DNA from: Gloeopeniophorella convolvens
Lineage: Eukaryota > Basidiomycota > Agaricomycetes > Russulales
Reading direction: 5' to 3'
Length of the DNA stretch: 64,000 bases
Assembly (NCBI GenBank): GCA_022496205.1
Contig: WTXD01000017.1
Coordinates: forward strand, 248,001-312,000
Made by a program: the position numbers and the translations under genes. The notes below the pieces were generated by a model. The model saw only the letters and a list, made by a program, of their open reading frames with translations, did not search any database and was not told the origin of the DNA. Of this stretch, positions 47,195 to 58,166 are shown piece by piece. Position 1 is the first letter of the stretch. Each line of letters opens with the position of its first letter.

Positions 47195-48454
47195 ATGGCT
47201 GGCACTCGCCTGGATCTCTCCGTTTTCGTTGGGCTCTTCATGGAGTCAGTCCTCTACGGTAAGTGCGTAATTCAACCATCGGCGTCAGCATATCTAACGT
47301 ACGCCCCAGGAGTGCACCTTATCGTGTTCGACACATGTCTACCTGTCCTTCTCCGTCGAACGCGGATGACTGCCGCGGAGAAGCCTTATCTTGTGACGAG
47401 CACCATCCTCCTACTCTTGTTTGGCACGCTACACATCGCCTTCGCTCTTCGTCACGCGCTGGATGCGTTCCTTTGGTCAAGCAACCCCACTGAGAGGCTC
47501 TTGCGCGCAGCGGATCCAATAGATGCCTTGCAATGGGTATTCTTCGGTCTCCAGACCATGCTCGGTGACGCCATACTAGTGAGCATGTTGTATAAGTTGG
47601 CTCGTTTCTCTAGCTGAAGACCCTACAGATCTATCGATGCTACGTCATCTACGGGCGTCGAAAGTCTGTCATCGCCGCGCCGTTCCTCGTTTGGATTTGC
47701 GGAAATGGTGAGCATTTTCTATGCATGTATCTGTCCCCAACGACCCACATTCGCAGTGAACACTGCGCTCGTTCTATACATCCTTTTCACTATGCACTCC
47801 GGCAACCGTCCTCTGGGGGAATCTCACCTACAGGCATTGTTTACGTCTTGTCTCAGCATCACGGTCGTCATCAATGTTTTTGTGAACGGTAAGCTTCATT
47901 TTGTCCTGGTCATACTATCTCAACCTGATCGTCAGCACAGGGTTGATGGTGATGGCCATATGGCGTGTACAACGCGATGCTGCAGACTTGGGGATCGCAG
48001 AACGCTCCCAGAGTTCTTCTGCCCGTGCGCTGAGACGTGCAACGCGAATCATCATTGAGTCGGGGGTCATCTATACGATCTTCGCGTTCCTGTTCTTCGT
48101 CCTGAACATCGCGTCGAATAACTTCAAGTTTGCCATTGCAGCCTGTGTACGTTTAAGGTGCTTTCTGGTCATCAGTTCTCCGCTAACGCTCGCTCTGCAG
48201 ACTGTCCAGATCATAGTGAGGGTCATTTCTTGGTACAATGCTGCCCTCGAAGTCTCACCACGTGCGCTTTTCAGGGCATCGCGTTTGATCTTATCATTGT
48301 GCGTGTCGATGCGGGCCAGACATCAGATATTCTCGAAGAGGTGTATCAATCGAAGAATACTAATCTGACATCGCCCATGGCCTATGCGGGGCGTCGAGGG
48401 CGCCTCAACTCCCTGAGCTTCGCTATAACCAGCCAATCCGAGTCGACGGTGTAG
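47195..48454 (+). CDS. Seven-helix membrane protein of a basidiomycete family, 314 aa, seven exons
   Basis: Exons 47195-47258, 47310-47578, 47629-47707, 47757-47888, 47941-48146, 48201-48215 and 48275-48454. Hydrophobic segments appear in series: VFVGLFMESVLYGVHLIVF, TSTILLLLFGTLHIAFAL, the LGDAILIYRCYVIYGRR loop typical of the family, SVIAAPFLVWICGN, NTALVLYILFTM, LSITVVINVFVN and SGVIYTIFAFLFFVLNIA. The C-terminal tail (about 60 residues) is polar and cytoplasmic. Such 7TM proteins form large uncharacterised families in Agaricomycetes; it is not a STE3-type pheromone receptor by sequence. Exon 6 is a 15-nt microexon encoding TVQII. Function unknown. Confidence 0.85.
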
Positions 48455-49144
48455 GTAGACCAGGTTGAGATTTGTGTAACGACGCGTTGTACGAGGTAAG
48501 ATACTTTCCTTCCTTCACGCATTCGCTCAGTGGCAGGCTCTCCGGAGGTAGAGGCGTGCAGAACTTTCTACACCCGCAAAAAAGTCTGGGGAACGAGTAC
48601 TACGCATACATGATACCACCAGAATGGAATTTACTGCACTGTCTGCTCACCGCCGGGCTATCGTCTTCTGATCCTTCGGTGGTTTCTCGGTCGGTTCAGA
48701 TGATGGTAGCAGTGCCATTATTGTGCCGTAGCGCCAGTGCGTACCTTGCATCGATTCGGAGGGCATTCTTTTCAGCATCCCTGACGCAAAGATGTCATTC
48801 CATCATGGAGCGCTGCAGCACACTTTTCTCGACCGCTCGAGTCGAAAGCATCTCGGCGCTGTTTCATTGTTGATTCAGATCGTCATTAGGCTGCACACAA
48901 TAGGCCATGCTGTTACGGACTATTCGGCTGCTATCGTGTTCTGTGCATACGCCTTGCTTGGAACGGGAAGGGATTGTCAGAGATCACATTTTGTACTTAC
49001 TCCGATGGCCAGTATGTCACGTGCCGGTGCATCATGTCGCTCGCTTTGGCACTGGCGTGCGCCCTGTAACCCGATGCCCTTATATACCGCTATGGAATCA
49101 GTCTCGCACTCTCAGGAGACTGCTTACCATCTCCCCATCCACCC
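48455..49144. other. Intergenic
   Basis: Between the 7TM gene and the first gene of the tandem pair, same strand. Nothing else supported. Confidence 0.45.
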
Positions 49145-50738
49145 ATGTGGGAAGATCACCTCACCCTACCCATCCTCATCCTGAACTACCGCGGGAGAAG
49201 CGTTGCCGTCCACCGCAGGGGTTGCAGTACCCCCAAAGTCAGTCAGCCGAGCCGACCACGTTCTGTGTTCGTTAATTTGGCTTTGTCATGGCAGTCCACT
49301 ATTTCGGAGGCCAAAAAGTGTTTCCAGGCCTTGCGAGCCGTCCCTGAAGATGAATTGGTTCTCCTAGCGCCGATCCCAGAGTTTCCAGAGGCTGGAATCG
49401 TTGAAGTAAAGGGAGTTTGGGATTCCGTCTGGGAGTCTACACATTCTGTGACGATAGCCCGTCTGTCAGGTATGAGTTCCCGGATACACACAAAGAAGTC
49501 ACTGAGAGGTGAACCTCGCAGAACTGGAACAAGGTTCCACTACCAGCTCAACGCAGTCAACAAGAACTTCCAGTGTGCTATCTCCAAGTTCTGAACATAC
49601 CTACTCCTCGCCATGGGCACGCCAGTGGCTATCGCCCCGGTCTGACGACGTTATTCACGTAACGTTCTCACCGGATATTGTCCCCTCTCCCGATAGCTTC
49701 GACGTCAGGGAGCCGGGTCTTTTAGAAAAGAAGGTCTCATATCTTGAAGGTATCATACACTCCAGAGCTCCTGGAGTGCCTGGTCCTGGCATCTCTCGTG
49801 AGCTCCATGGTAACGTCCTGTGGAGCGACAAAACTTTGTCTAGTTGCGGCCTGGCTTCCGGGGATACCGTCATTGCAGTGATGGTTTTCAGGGGTCGAAA
49901 ACCTGTCATTTACCTCTACCCTCCATCCAAATTTCAAGATGTCTCCGTTCAACTGTCTCTTGCACCGTCTTGGTCTTTCTCTGCAGTATATCCTCCACCA
50001 CAAACCGGCTCTGCCACAGCGGCGGCCTATCAGGGGACACAGTCCATTACGTGGCTGGTCACGGCGGATCCTAGCGGGAGGCTTGTCAACAAGCCGATAG
50101 GCACAGAAGTGTCGTATCTGTATTGGGAAGCAAGGTGCGCCTGAAGTCCCACTGTTCATTCATGCCTAACCTTCCTTCCTAGATCGAGCGGTCTCTGCAT
50201 TACTCCAGAACCTTCTCGCTCATCCTCTCCTGTAGCGCACGCGGAGATATTCGAGCCCATGCGCCCCGTTTTGAGCCCTGGAGATTCGGTCTTTCTCCCG
50301 AAGAGCGAGGTCCCGGGTTATCTAGACGCAACTCTCAAGACTCTAGGGTTACACACCGAGGCCCGCACCTCCTTCATCACGTTCGTGTTTTTTCCTCACT
50401 TTGCCCACCTTGCAAATCCTTGACTCATGGGCGAAACGAGCAGTTACTGGCTCCCTAATATTCTGGAGCACGAATACATAGCGTTGCGCTTCCTCGCGCA
50501 GGAGGCTTATGAAGCGGCCGCTCGGCTGGACGTCTCTCCTGCGCCAGACGTGGTCACGCGCGTGTTCATGCTGTTCCGCGGAGTCGCCAGTAGTGATTTA
50601 GCCTTCTGGGAACCAGCAATTGCGCGGGCTGAAGATGATATCAACTTCTGGGTAGACGTTGTTGGCGTCGACCCAGTTCGCGCTTCGAACCCGGCGCTGT
50701 TTCGTGTGCTGGAATGGGGAGGAATGGAAGTTCGTTGA
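49145..50738 (+). CDS. Uncharacterised two-domain protein, tandem copy 1, 457 aa, five exons
   Basis: Exons 49145-49237, 49295-49469, 49522-50134, 50183-50380 and 50444-50738. The first ~90 residues look like a ubiquitin-type beta-grasp: ILILNYRGRSVAV, a helix (STISEAKKCFQALRAV), and strands ending VWESTHSVTIARL. A Ser-rich linker is followed by a middle domain (IHVTFSPDIVPSP, FDVREPGLLEKKVSYLEGII, RGRKPVIYLYPP, SWSFSAVYPPPQ, EVSYLYWEAR) and a C-terminal domain: TYWLPNILEHEYIALRFLAQ, SPAPDVVTRVFMLFRGV and the end motif ALFRVLEWGGMEVR. The C-terminal domain recurs in basidiomycete proteins as far as I recall, without known function. Closely matched by copy 2 in exon layout (the last exon is 295 nt in both). 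The ubiquitin-fold call is tentative. Confidence 0.75.
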
Positions 50739-51210
50739 ATCGAGGGCACGTACGTATTGATCTTCACTTCTCAGCTTCAATAGTTGATCGCTGGCATCGG
50801 TAACGCATTCAGGCCGGCATTCGAAGTTTCTCGTCCCCCAAGTTTCAAGTTTAATCCGCTGGCGGATGCTTGCCGTAGTTTGAAGGCAGATTCTTGGTAT
50901 TTCTGCAGCTTGTAACACGGTGTTCCTTCAGTTTCCCTATGACGTACTGGCCCACAGCCTCTTCAGACTTGCCCGTCGTAACAGTTCCAATTGTTTTGTG
51001 GACATGGTAGTCGCAGTCTTTTGTCCTGATCGCACCGCGAAATCAATTGAATGCCGTAATTGAGTTGGCGAACTGATCGTGTGAACTTCTCAACACCACT
51101 CCGACAGCGCCTTGCCTCAACGTGGTCTCATAACGTGTAACAGGCACAAGCAAAGCCGCATTCAGGGCACCTCGCTCGGCCGGATTCATGTCTTCATCGT
51201 CTCCCCTATC
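50739..51210. other. Intergenic between tandem copies
   Basis: 470 bases, presumably the promoter of copy 2. No TATA box recognised. Confidence 0.45.
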
Positions 51211-52940
51211 ATGGGCTTCAAACCAATGTCTCTTCTTATCTTGAAGTTTCACGGTAGGAGCGTAGCTGTCCTTCGCAACGACTGCTACAGTCATTACGTC
51301 AGTCATATATACCCGTTCCTGGTGTCTCTCAAGCCTGCGACTGCTCCTGGCTGCACGCCATCTACTTACTAGGCTGTTACATGATGAACGTTTGTCGGTC
51401 TGACAAGTTTGCTTTTTCAGGATGTGATTGCTGTTGCAAGACGCACTTTCCCAGATCTGCGGAACGTCCCCATCAACGATATCATACTCATGGCCGCGAT
51501 CCCGGGGTATCCAGAACAGGACATTGTTGAGCTTGCTACGGATATATGGCCAACAGTTCGCAGCGCTCTACATTCTGTGATGATTGTTTTGATATCAGGT
51601 AGTACTAGCTCCACAGTGCGTCAGCTCCTGCAAACCGCTTTACTAACCGTTGTCCCCATAGACATGCATCCGGGACCAAGTCCGGGAAATGCAAGCGACT
51701 CTGGACCGCCGACACCTACTAAGGAGCTAACTTCGCCACTGTCTCCAACAATATACACCCCATCTGTCTCTGCGCAATCTTCGATACATCATCCTCAGCC
51801 TACCTCCCCACCATCGAGGCACCCATCAATGGGTGGTTCCAGGAGCGCAACCCTTCACATTACGTTCGCGCTCGTCTTTGAGTCAGTCTCCCCGTTCGAC
51901 GTCAGAGAGATTGGCCTGCTGCAGAAGAGGGTTTCGCAGCTTCGAGAGATCATCGAGTCTAGGACGGGCCTGTCCGACATCAGGCTTTCTGCCAGGCGAT
52001 CAGCCCTCCGGAGCGACCAGACGCTCGCCGACTGCGGTCTCGTGTCCGGAGACACCATCGTGGTCACCCCGAACCCCAATATGAGGGCGCGCAAGCCTGT
52101 GATCTATCTTCTTCCCCCGTCTGCTCTCCCAGATGTCTCCGTGAACCTCTCTCTAATACCATCCTGGACATTTTCCGCGATTTACCCTCCGGTAGAGACT
52201 CTCAAAGCCACTATGTCAAATACCCACCGCCCGGGGCAATCTATCGTTTGGACTGTGTCCGCAGATCCAGACGGCACGCTCGTCGACAAGACCACAGGCT
52301 TGGAGGTCTCGTATCTATTTTGGGAAGCAAGGTGCGCCCAGCGCCATAGCGACTCACTGGGCTGTCCCTGACCTTTTTCAGTCCCACTTCCTCCCTGCCG
52401 ACTCCGGAAGCCTCGCGCGCCGCATCGCCTGTGGAAGAGACAGGCCTGGTGACATTTGATCCCGCGCACCCCACCGTGAGCCCCGAGGAATCGATTCTGC
52501 TCCCAGCAGGCGACGTCCCGGCCTACCTCGACGCGGCGCTGAAAGCACTCGCCCTGCACACCGAAGCACGGACTTCATTCATCACGTGCGCGCCATGCTT
52601 CCTCGCTCACGCGGACTCCGAAACTGACCACGGGTTCGTGCGCAGGTACTGGCTGCCGGACCTGCTCCGACACGAGCACATAGCGCTGCGCTTCGTCGCG
52701 CAGGAGTCGTACGAGCGCGCCGCGCCGCTCGCGGTCTCTCCCGCGCCGGACGTCGTCACGCGCGTGTTCATGCTCTTCCGCGGCGTGCCGGCGGACGAGC
52801 TGGGACTGTGGGACGCTGCGCGTGCGCGCGCTGCGGAGGATGCTGCGCTTTGGGCTGGTGTGGTTGGCATTGATGCTGCGCGCGCGTCTGATCCTGCACT
52901 GTTCCGAGTATTGGAGTGGGGCGGGATGGAGGTTCGGTGA
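51211..52940 (+). CDS. Uncharacterised two-domain protein, tandem copy 2, 477 aa, five exons
   Basis: Exons 51211-51297, 51421-51598, 51662-52331, 52382-52585 and 52646-52940. Same architecture as copy 1: LLILKFHGRSVAVL, VIAVARRTFPDLRNVP, then a longer Ser/Pro linker (SPLSPTIYTPSVSAQSSIHH), ATLHITFALVFESVSPFDVR, RARKPVIYLLPP, SWTFSAIYPPVE, EVSYLFWEAR, ARTSFIT, YWLPDLLRHEHIALRFVAQ, SPAPDVVTRVFMLFRGV and ALFRVLEWGGMEVR. Splice phases are identical to copy 1 at all four introns. GC content of the last exon is clearly higher than in copy 1. A second in-frame ATG at 51226 is possible. Function unknown. Confidence 0.77.
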
Positions 52941-53942
52941 GGCGGTGCTGGCGCTTCGGCGCTGATAAGGGGCAATATCTCTGTCTTTGTGGCACAGCAC
53001 ATATGTATTCAAGGAAAAGGAGACCTTTTGTCCTGTACTGTATCGGCTTTCCACATTATCACAGAAGCTACGACATGTTCCCCGGTGAGCACGGGTCCGT
53101 TTGCGGCCACACCGCCGCTCATTTGAACATGTACAGCTGGGTCCCTGCTTCGGAGCCCCAGGACTTCTCCAACTGGTATTATGCAGAGGCACATCGCGCC
53201 GTTCGCGCGTTGCAAATACCCATGAGGAGGTTATGCATTCTTGGCTGCTCTGCACGGCGTTCGCGCATCCGCCTTGACGCAGCGAGGCGTCGCAATTCAG
53301 CTGGATACGTAAGTAAGTACGTAAAGCGACCACGCACCGTGGAGTCTCGCGGCTGCTGGCAGGTGTTTCAGCCAGAACGAATGCTGAGCGCTAAGCGTTG
53401 AAATGTCGGCGTCGCCGGTCGGCCCGAAGGCTGGGCGGTGCTTGTTTTTATCAGGCCAATCGTGCATAATCTGTTCACGTACTTGCGTCGGGGTTGGCAG
53501 CAATGCCTCTGTGAAGAGGCAGAAAGCTCCACACGATCTTCACCTTCAGGCAGTTGATCACTTAGTCATTGTCCGTGCGTCGGGCAGAGCATGCACATCT
53601 AAGGATGCAACCAGCGTGCGGGGCCAGGACCAGCCAAATATCATATAACAGCGGAGTACAGAGGTGTGATAGAGTCTGCACGACCTGCGCGCAAGATACT
53701 CAGGTCCAGACCAGAGCCCAGGGCATTCTGACACGCGTTCACCGCTCGCGCAAGGAAGCATTGCTGTCATGAACGAGCCCTAGCCGTGCGTTCGGGAATT
53801 ATAGATGGATCAAGGCAGGATACTAGGGTGCAAGGCAGAGCAAGAAGGTTCTGGGGTGCCTTCCTTTGAAATGAGGCCAAAGAGTACGCTCGAATTGAGG
53901 TTGAGATGCAGCACAGGATCAACAGCTCTAAATTCCTAGGGT
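52941..53942. other. Intergenic, convergent 3' ends
   Basis: Between copy 2 (+) and the tetraspanin-like gene (-). No gene supported. Confidence 0.45.
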
Positions 53943-55673
53943 TCAAGGCACATCCACCCGGGGCGCCTTCCCTTGCGCGCGCCTGACCTGCGAGTACACG
54001 TGCCTGTCCTCTCGAAAAGACCTCTGCTCTGTTGGAGCAAGGCGCAACGGAGAGAGACTCGACGTGCACGTGGTCTTCTCCCCGACCTCCGACAAGCCCG
54101 CAGCGAACACGTCCCGGACAGTAAGGCGGTACCTCGCAGGCGTGATACCCTTGCCAAAGCGATGCGTGACATGGTTCGCGCACAGGAGCGCGACAAAGAT
54201 GTTTGCGAGGTGGAGCGGCACGAGCGAGAATACGGTTCCATAGGCGGATGTGAGGGCGTCTCGCTCGAAGTGGACGAGCGGAACGTGGCAACCGGGCAAC
54301 GGCGAGCGCGCGTAACACGTGCCGGACGCCGCAGCACCATGTAGCGGTCCGCTCCATCCACAGCAGATGAGAGCGCCCTGTAAGACCGTTCTTGCTCCAG
54401 GAGAGTACCATGCGTTCCACGCCTCGCTGGCCTTGGCGTCCAGCGATAGATTTGCCTTCTTATAAGTGATGTAGCCGACGGAAACGAAGGAGATGAAGGA
54501 GGGAAAGAGGAGTAGCACGTAGACTGCGAGGATCGGGCGGGAATTCAGGAGCGTTCCAGTGACGCCAGCAAGTGACGCTAACAGGAGCAGCGAGGAGCTG
54601 AAGGTGAGCAAGATAATCGCAGGGGCGTCCGTGATGAGAAGAACAGGTGCCGCAGGGTAAGCTGTAAGAGGAGGGATCAAAGCCTATAGCAGACAATCGA
54701 GGCGATGACGTACCAGCAAACCAAGTCAAGATGGCAAATATAAGGCCCACCAGTCCAAAGACGAAAACGCTCGTCACGCTCACAAGAAGACACCACTTGT
54801 GCGTTGTCCACTGGCCAATCCCGCTGATCCCCAATCCCTGTCCATCGCGGAGCGCGGTGTCCATCTTACGCTGGCTCCAACCCCCTGCCCGCTTCAATCC
54901 GCGCAGGCTACCCTCTGTCTGGTAGAAACCGGGAGGGACTGATCGGAGAGATCGCGGATGCGGCCATTTCTGCGTGAGCCTGTCTGCGGCGGATAAGGAG
55001 GACTTGAGGGGCATGCGTGTGAGGCGCGTGTCAAGTCCGGCGGAAGGCGTAGTGGATGAGGGAGCAATGGAAGAAGTGAGGCTTGCGAGGGTGGGAAATT
55101 GCATTCGTTGGGGACGAGGTACCTTCTGGCGCAAGAGATCCCACGTGGTGCGAGTCCTCGACGTGATCTGCTTGGCCAGCGACTGTGCGTCGGATACGAG
55201 CTGCGTGAATTGCGATTTTGACGTAGCCTTCGCGGTTGCCATTGGGATCGTATGCAAGGCGTTGCCACCATCGTGGGGAGATAGTTCGCCCTTCGAATAC
55301 GTAGAGCTATCGCAGTCGAAAGTTGTGGTGGAGAATGAGGAAATGGGTGAGAGCGATCGCTCGCCTGGATACGGTTGTGGGCTTAAAAGTGAAGCAGAAA
55401 GTAGGGTTAGTTACCCAGGGTTCTGTTAGCTCCCTGTGGGTGGAGGAGAAGGGTATTGTGAACATACATGCTCGCTTGCTCGGTCATCATGCCACTTGAC
55501 TCCTCACCCTCGTTAAGGTCCCCGGTATCGTCCCTGATTACTAGTGATTTTGCCCTTCGTGAACCTGTGACTGAGGACTTGTACGCCCCGGAGCGACGTC
55601 GAATCGACCCATGCGGATATGACGATGATGGTGCTTGAGAGGACGAGAGAGTGAGGGTAGAGTAATCCGGCAT
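53943..55673 (-). CDS. Tetraspanin-like membrane protein, 530 aa, three exons
   Basis: Exons 55468-55673, 54714-55381 and 53943-54661. The first exon starts MPDYSTLTLSSSQAP; the 86-nt intron carries a CTAAC branch site and joins to QPYPGERSLSPISSFS. A long polar N-terminus (~240 residues) leads to four membrane helices: WCLLVSVTSVFVFGLVGLIF; IILLTFSSSLLLLASLAG; ILAVYVLLLFPSFISFVSVG; and VFSLVPLHLANIFVALLC. The loop before the fourth helix has the tetraspanin hallmark CCGW (ALICCGWSGPLHG) and two further cysteines (SGTCYARSPLPGC). Basidiomycete Tsp2-type tetraspanins have this layout with long N-terminal tails. Expected role (family): organiser of membrane protein complexes in hyphal growth or infection structures. 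A shorter start at 55242 is possible but less likely. Confidence 0.8.
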
Positions 55674-57342
55674 GGACAATACCAATGCTGATGTTCTCAG
55701 GGGTAGGGTTTCGTTGGGATGAAAATAGACAAGCCTGGGGTAGCTTGTCCGGGGCGTGTGTCTCAATTTAAGTTGGAGTTGCCGTCGGGGACGGGTAGTT
55801 TGGATGTGAGGGTCGTCATTCCGAAAAGGCCCGCGTCAAGGATCCGCAGTTGGCTGGACCGTGGACTGGGCAATTCACAATGCGGGAGAGTGGCGGGGCG
55901 GGACCAGAGAGCGGCAAAATTCCAAGACAGCGGCACTGAAGTAGTACTGACACGATCTCCACAACGGCCAGGCCAGCGTGCCGACCACGCCGCCGCTTGG
56001 CAGCTCGTTCCTTGGACTCCCTGGCAACATTTCTCCACGGTCGCATTTTCCAGTTTTACCATCTCAAGTAGCGAATCTCGTGCTTCAACCGCTCAAGCAT
56101 AGAGGCTGAAAGGAGGCAAAGTCAAGGCGACACGCCGAGGGCGATGTCGCTAGCGCTGGCATAACAACCCCTCATACCGGGGGTCTTCAATTGATTGTAA
56201 CGGTGATCCACAGTGACCTGAGCAAGACCCGAGCCTAGTATGGGGGCCGTAACATGGCAATTTACCAGAAGGGCGCAGACAAGGTGCAGAACTATGGGTA
56301 AACTCCCAGCACCATTCCCTACTCCCTTCGTCAATTGACCTGCCAGGACGCTAGACCGATGGTCTCAAGACGATCTAAACCCATCCAGTGCTCAACGTCA
56401 AGTAAACTTAGCGAACGTACCTGCCATCTTCCGCGCCTTCGACATCTGCCATATCGCAGCCGGGTTCCTCGATCTATGACGGTGAGAACAGACTTCGGAG
56501 AAAGGTGCTTACGATGACGCACCGGATACGGCGCAGCAGGTTTCCAAGCCTGGCAGCCTGCGGCCTTGGTGCGGGACCTTGACTCTGTTGCTGCAGGTCT
56601 CTGATGCTTGGTCTTGTATCCTCTCGCTGAGAACTTGATGATGGGATGATGATGTCCGCAGGGCGGGGTTGCGGTATCAGGGATGTGTCAACTTGAAGGA
56701 GGCGTCTCGGACTTCCCTATATACCCAACTTCTCGTCGCTGGCGCGGGTGACCTGCCATGCCACAGGGGCTCAGGAATGTTCAGCTAAGCGTGATTCTTG
56801 GCCAGGCAGCGTGGCAGTCAGCAGCTAAAAAGGGTTGGCCTTTGGGACCTTCAGCTCACGGTTGACATTCTCCCACTCACGACGGAGTACTGCCTTGGTG
56901 TCCATTGGCGGTATGCTCGGAGATCGACGAAGACATCGTCAAGGCAGACATGGCCGTGAAAGTCCTGGCGCTTGACTGGGCATCATTGTATGCACCGATG
57001 GTGTGTGGAGCCTGTTGCAAGCCTCGACAACTGCTGGGACGCCAAGTAAGTACCGAGGCTGATTTGAACGCCCGCGCCGTAATCCTACCTCTTCCATCCC
57101 TTGATCATCATCATTGGCGTTTCCTTTCGGCAGAAACTTTTCGGGAGTTGCTCCAGTCTGCAATTGTCGCTGAAGCATGGGCTGTTCGCCGCTTGTTGAC
57201 GCTGATTTTCCCCGTGGTCTGCAGGCGTAACCCAACAATGGAGCCAATAATCCCCGCGGCAATTCCCCTCCGAGCTTAGTATTTAAAGGCCCTCCGCCCG
57301 GCCTCGTTCCTGTCCCATTTTCTGAACTCACCTCCGTCCCTT
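55674..57342. other. 1.7-kb stretch without a supportable gene
   Basis: Includes the tetraspanin promoter and the upstream region of gene E. A 124-codon frame at 56905 lacks an ATG start and domain evidence. Confidence 0.4.
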
Positions 57343-57348
57343 TATAAG
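57343..57348 (+). promoter_or_regulatory. TATA box of gene E
   Basis: TATAAG, 38 bases before the ATG at 57386. Confidence 0.65.
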
Positions 57349-57385
57349 TAGGCTGCTGCCCTCAACGCATCCGACACCCGCTTCC

Positions 57386-58166
57386 ATGACGATACTTTTC
57401 CTTGTTGTCCCTCTCCTTGCGACCCTTCCATCCCGCGCCCTCCCCCTGATCATCTCATTCACCCATGACCCTTCTGGATCCCCAGCGACGGGCGCACACA
57501 CTCGTCTGTCACCATCCGATCGCATCTCTTACATGGCCGTTTTCGACATCTCTTTCTTCGCCGGTATTTCTCTACGTCTACCTGTCCTATGTTTTCCCTC
57601 GCTGACCACCATCTCAGTTTTCGTCCTCGCGCTCGTGGCAAGTTACGCATGGATTGCAAACAGAATGTACATCGATCGTCTCGCTCATAGCTTCAATCGT
57701 ACGTGCTATCCTCGCCGCATGCCAGCCCTGCTTTCTTTTCTCACCTCTATGCAGAACTGCGCATTAACTTCGGCAACCCGTCCTTGGACGCATTCCTCCC
57801 CCGCTTCGCCACACGCAACGCCGCCCCATCCGGAACCGATGGGGCGCACTCAAGCCCATCCGATGCTTCGGGCCGTATGTATACCCCACCACCCCTGCTG
57901 GTCCCTCCTCTTCTTACACAATTGCTCGCACAGAACCGTACTACGCTGGCGCCGCCCGAGCTCTGTGGCTCGTCGACGCCTTCGCAAATCTCGTCGTCGA
58001 CAGGGACTCCACTCTCGCCGAGACCGTGCCTCGTGGCCGTGGCGTGTCACCGCCCGTTTATACTGCTCGCCAGGCTCGGAAAGACAGGAGTTTGAGGGCC
58101 AAGGACGTTCACGCAGGCCACGCGGCTGGGGTGGAGCGTCTCGGCGTGGCTTCCGCAATCGCATAA
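57386..58166 (+). CDS. Secretory/membrane protein (E), 203 aa, four exons
   Basis: Exons 57386-57563, 57618-57698, 57755-57874 and 57934-58166. The N-terminus is a signal-peptide-like segment (MTILFLVVPLLATLPSRALP). A second hydrophobic helix lies at about residues 56-72 (FDISFFAVFVLALVASYAW) followed by a polar C-terminal domain with AGAARALWLVDAFANLVVD and a basic tail (RQARKDRSLRAK). As in genes A-D, a phase-1 intron interrupts the membrane helix. A longer reading through the last intron (to 58095 in another frame) is possible, but the GTATGT...CACAG splice gives a more protein-like sequence. The gene at the right edge (63907) seems to be a paralogue. Function unknown. Confidence 0.68.

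Noticed and set aside
57703..58095. Alternative 3' frame of gene E without the last intron
   Set aside because: The strong GTATGT...CACAG splice gives a more protein-like C-terminus; kept only as an alternative.
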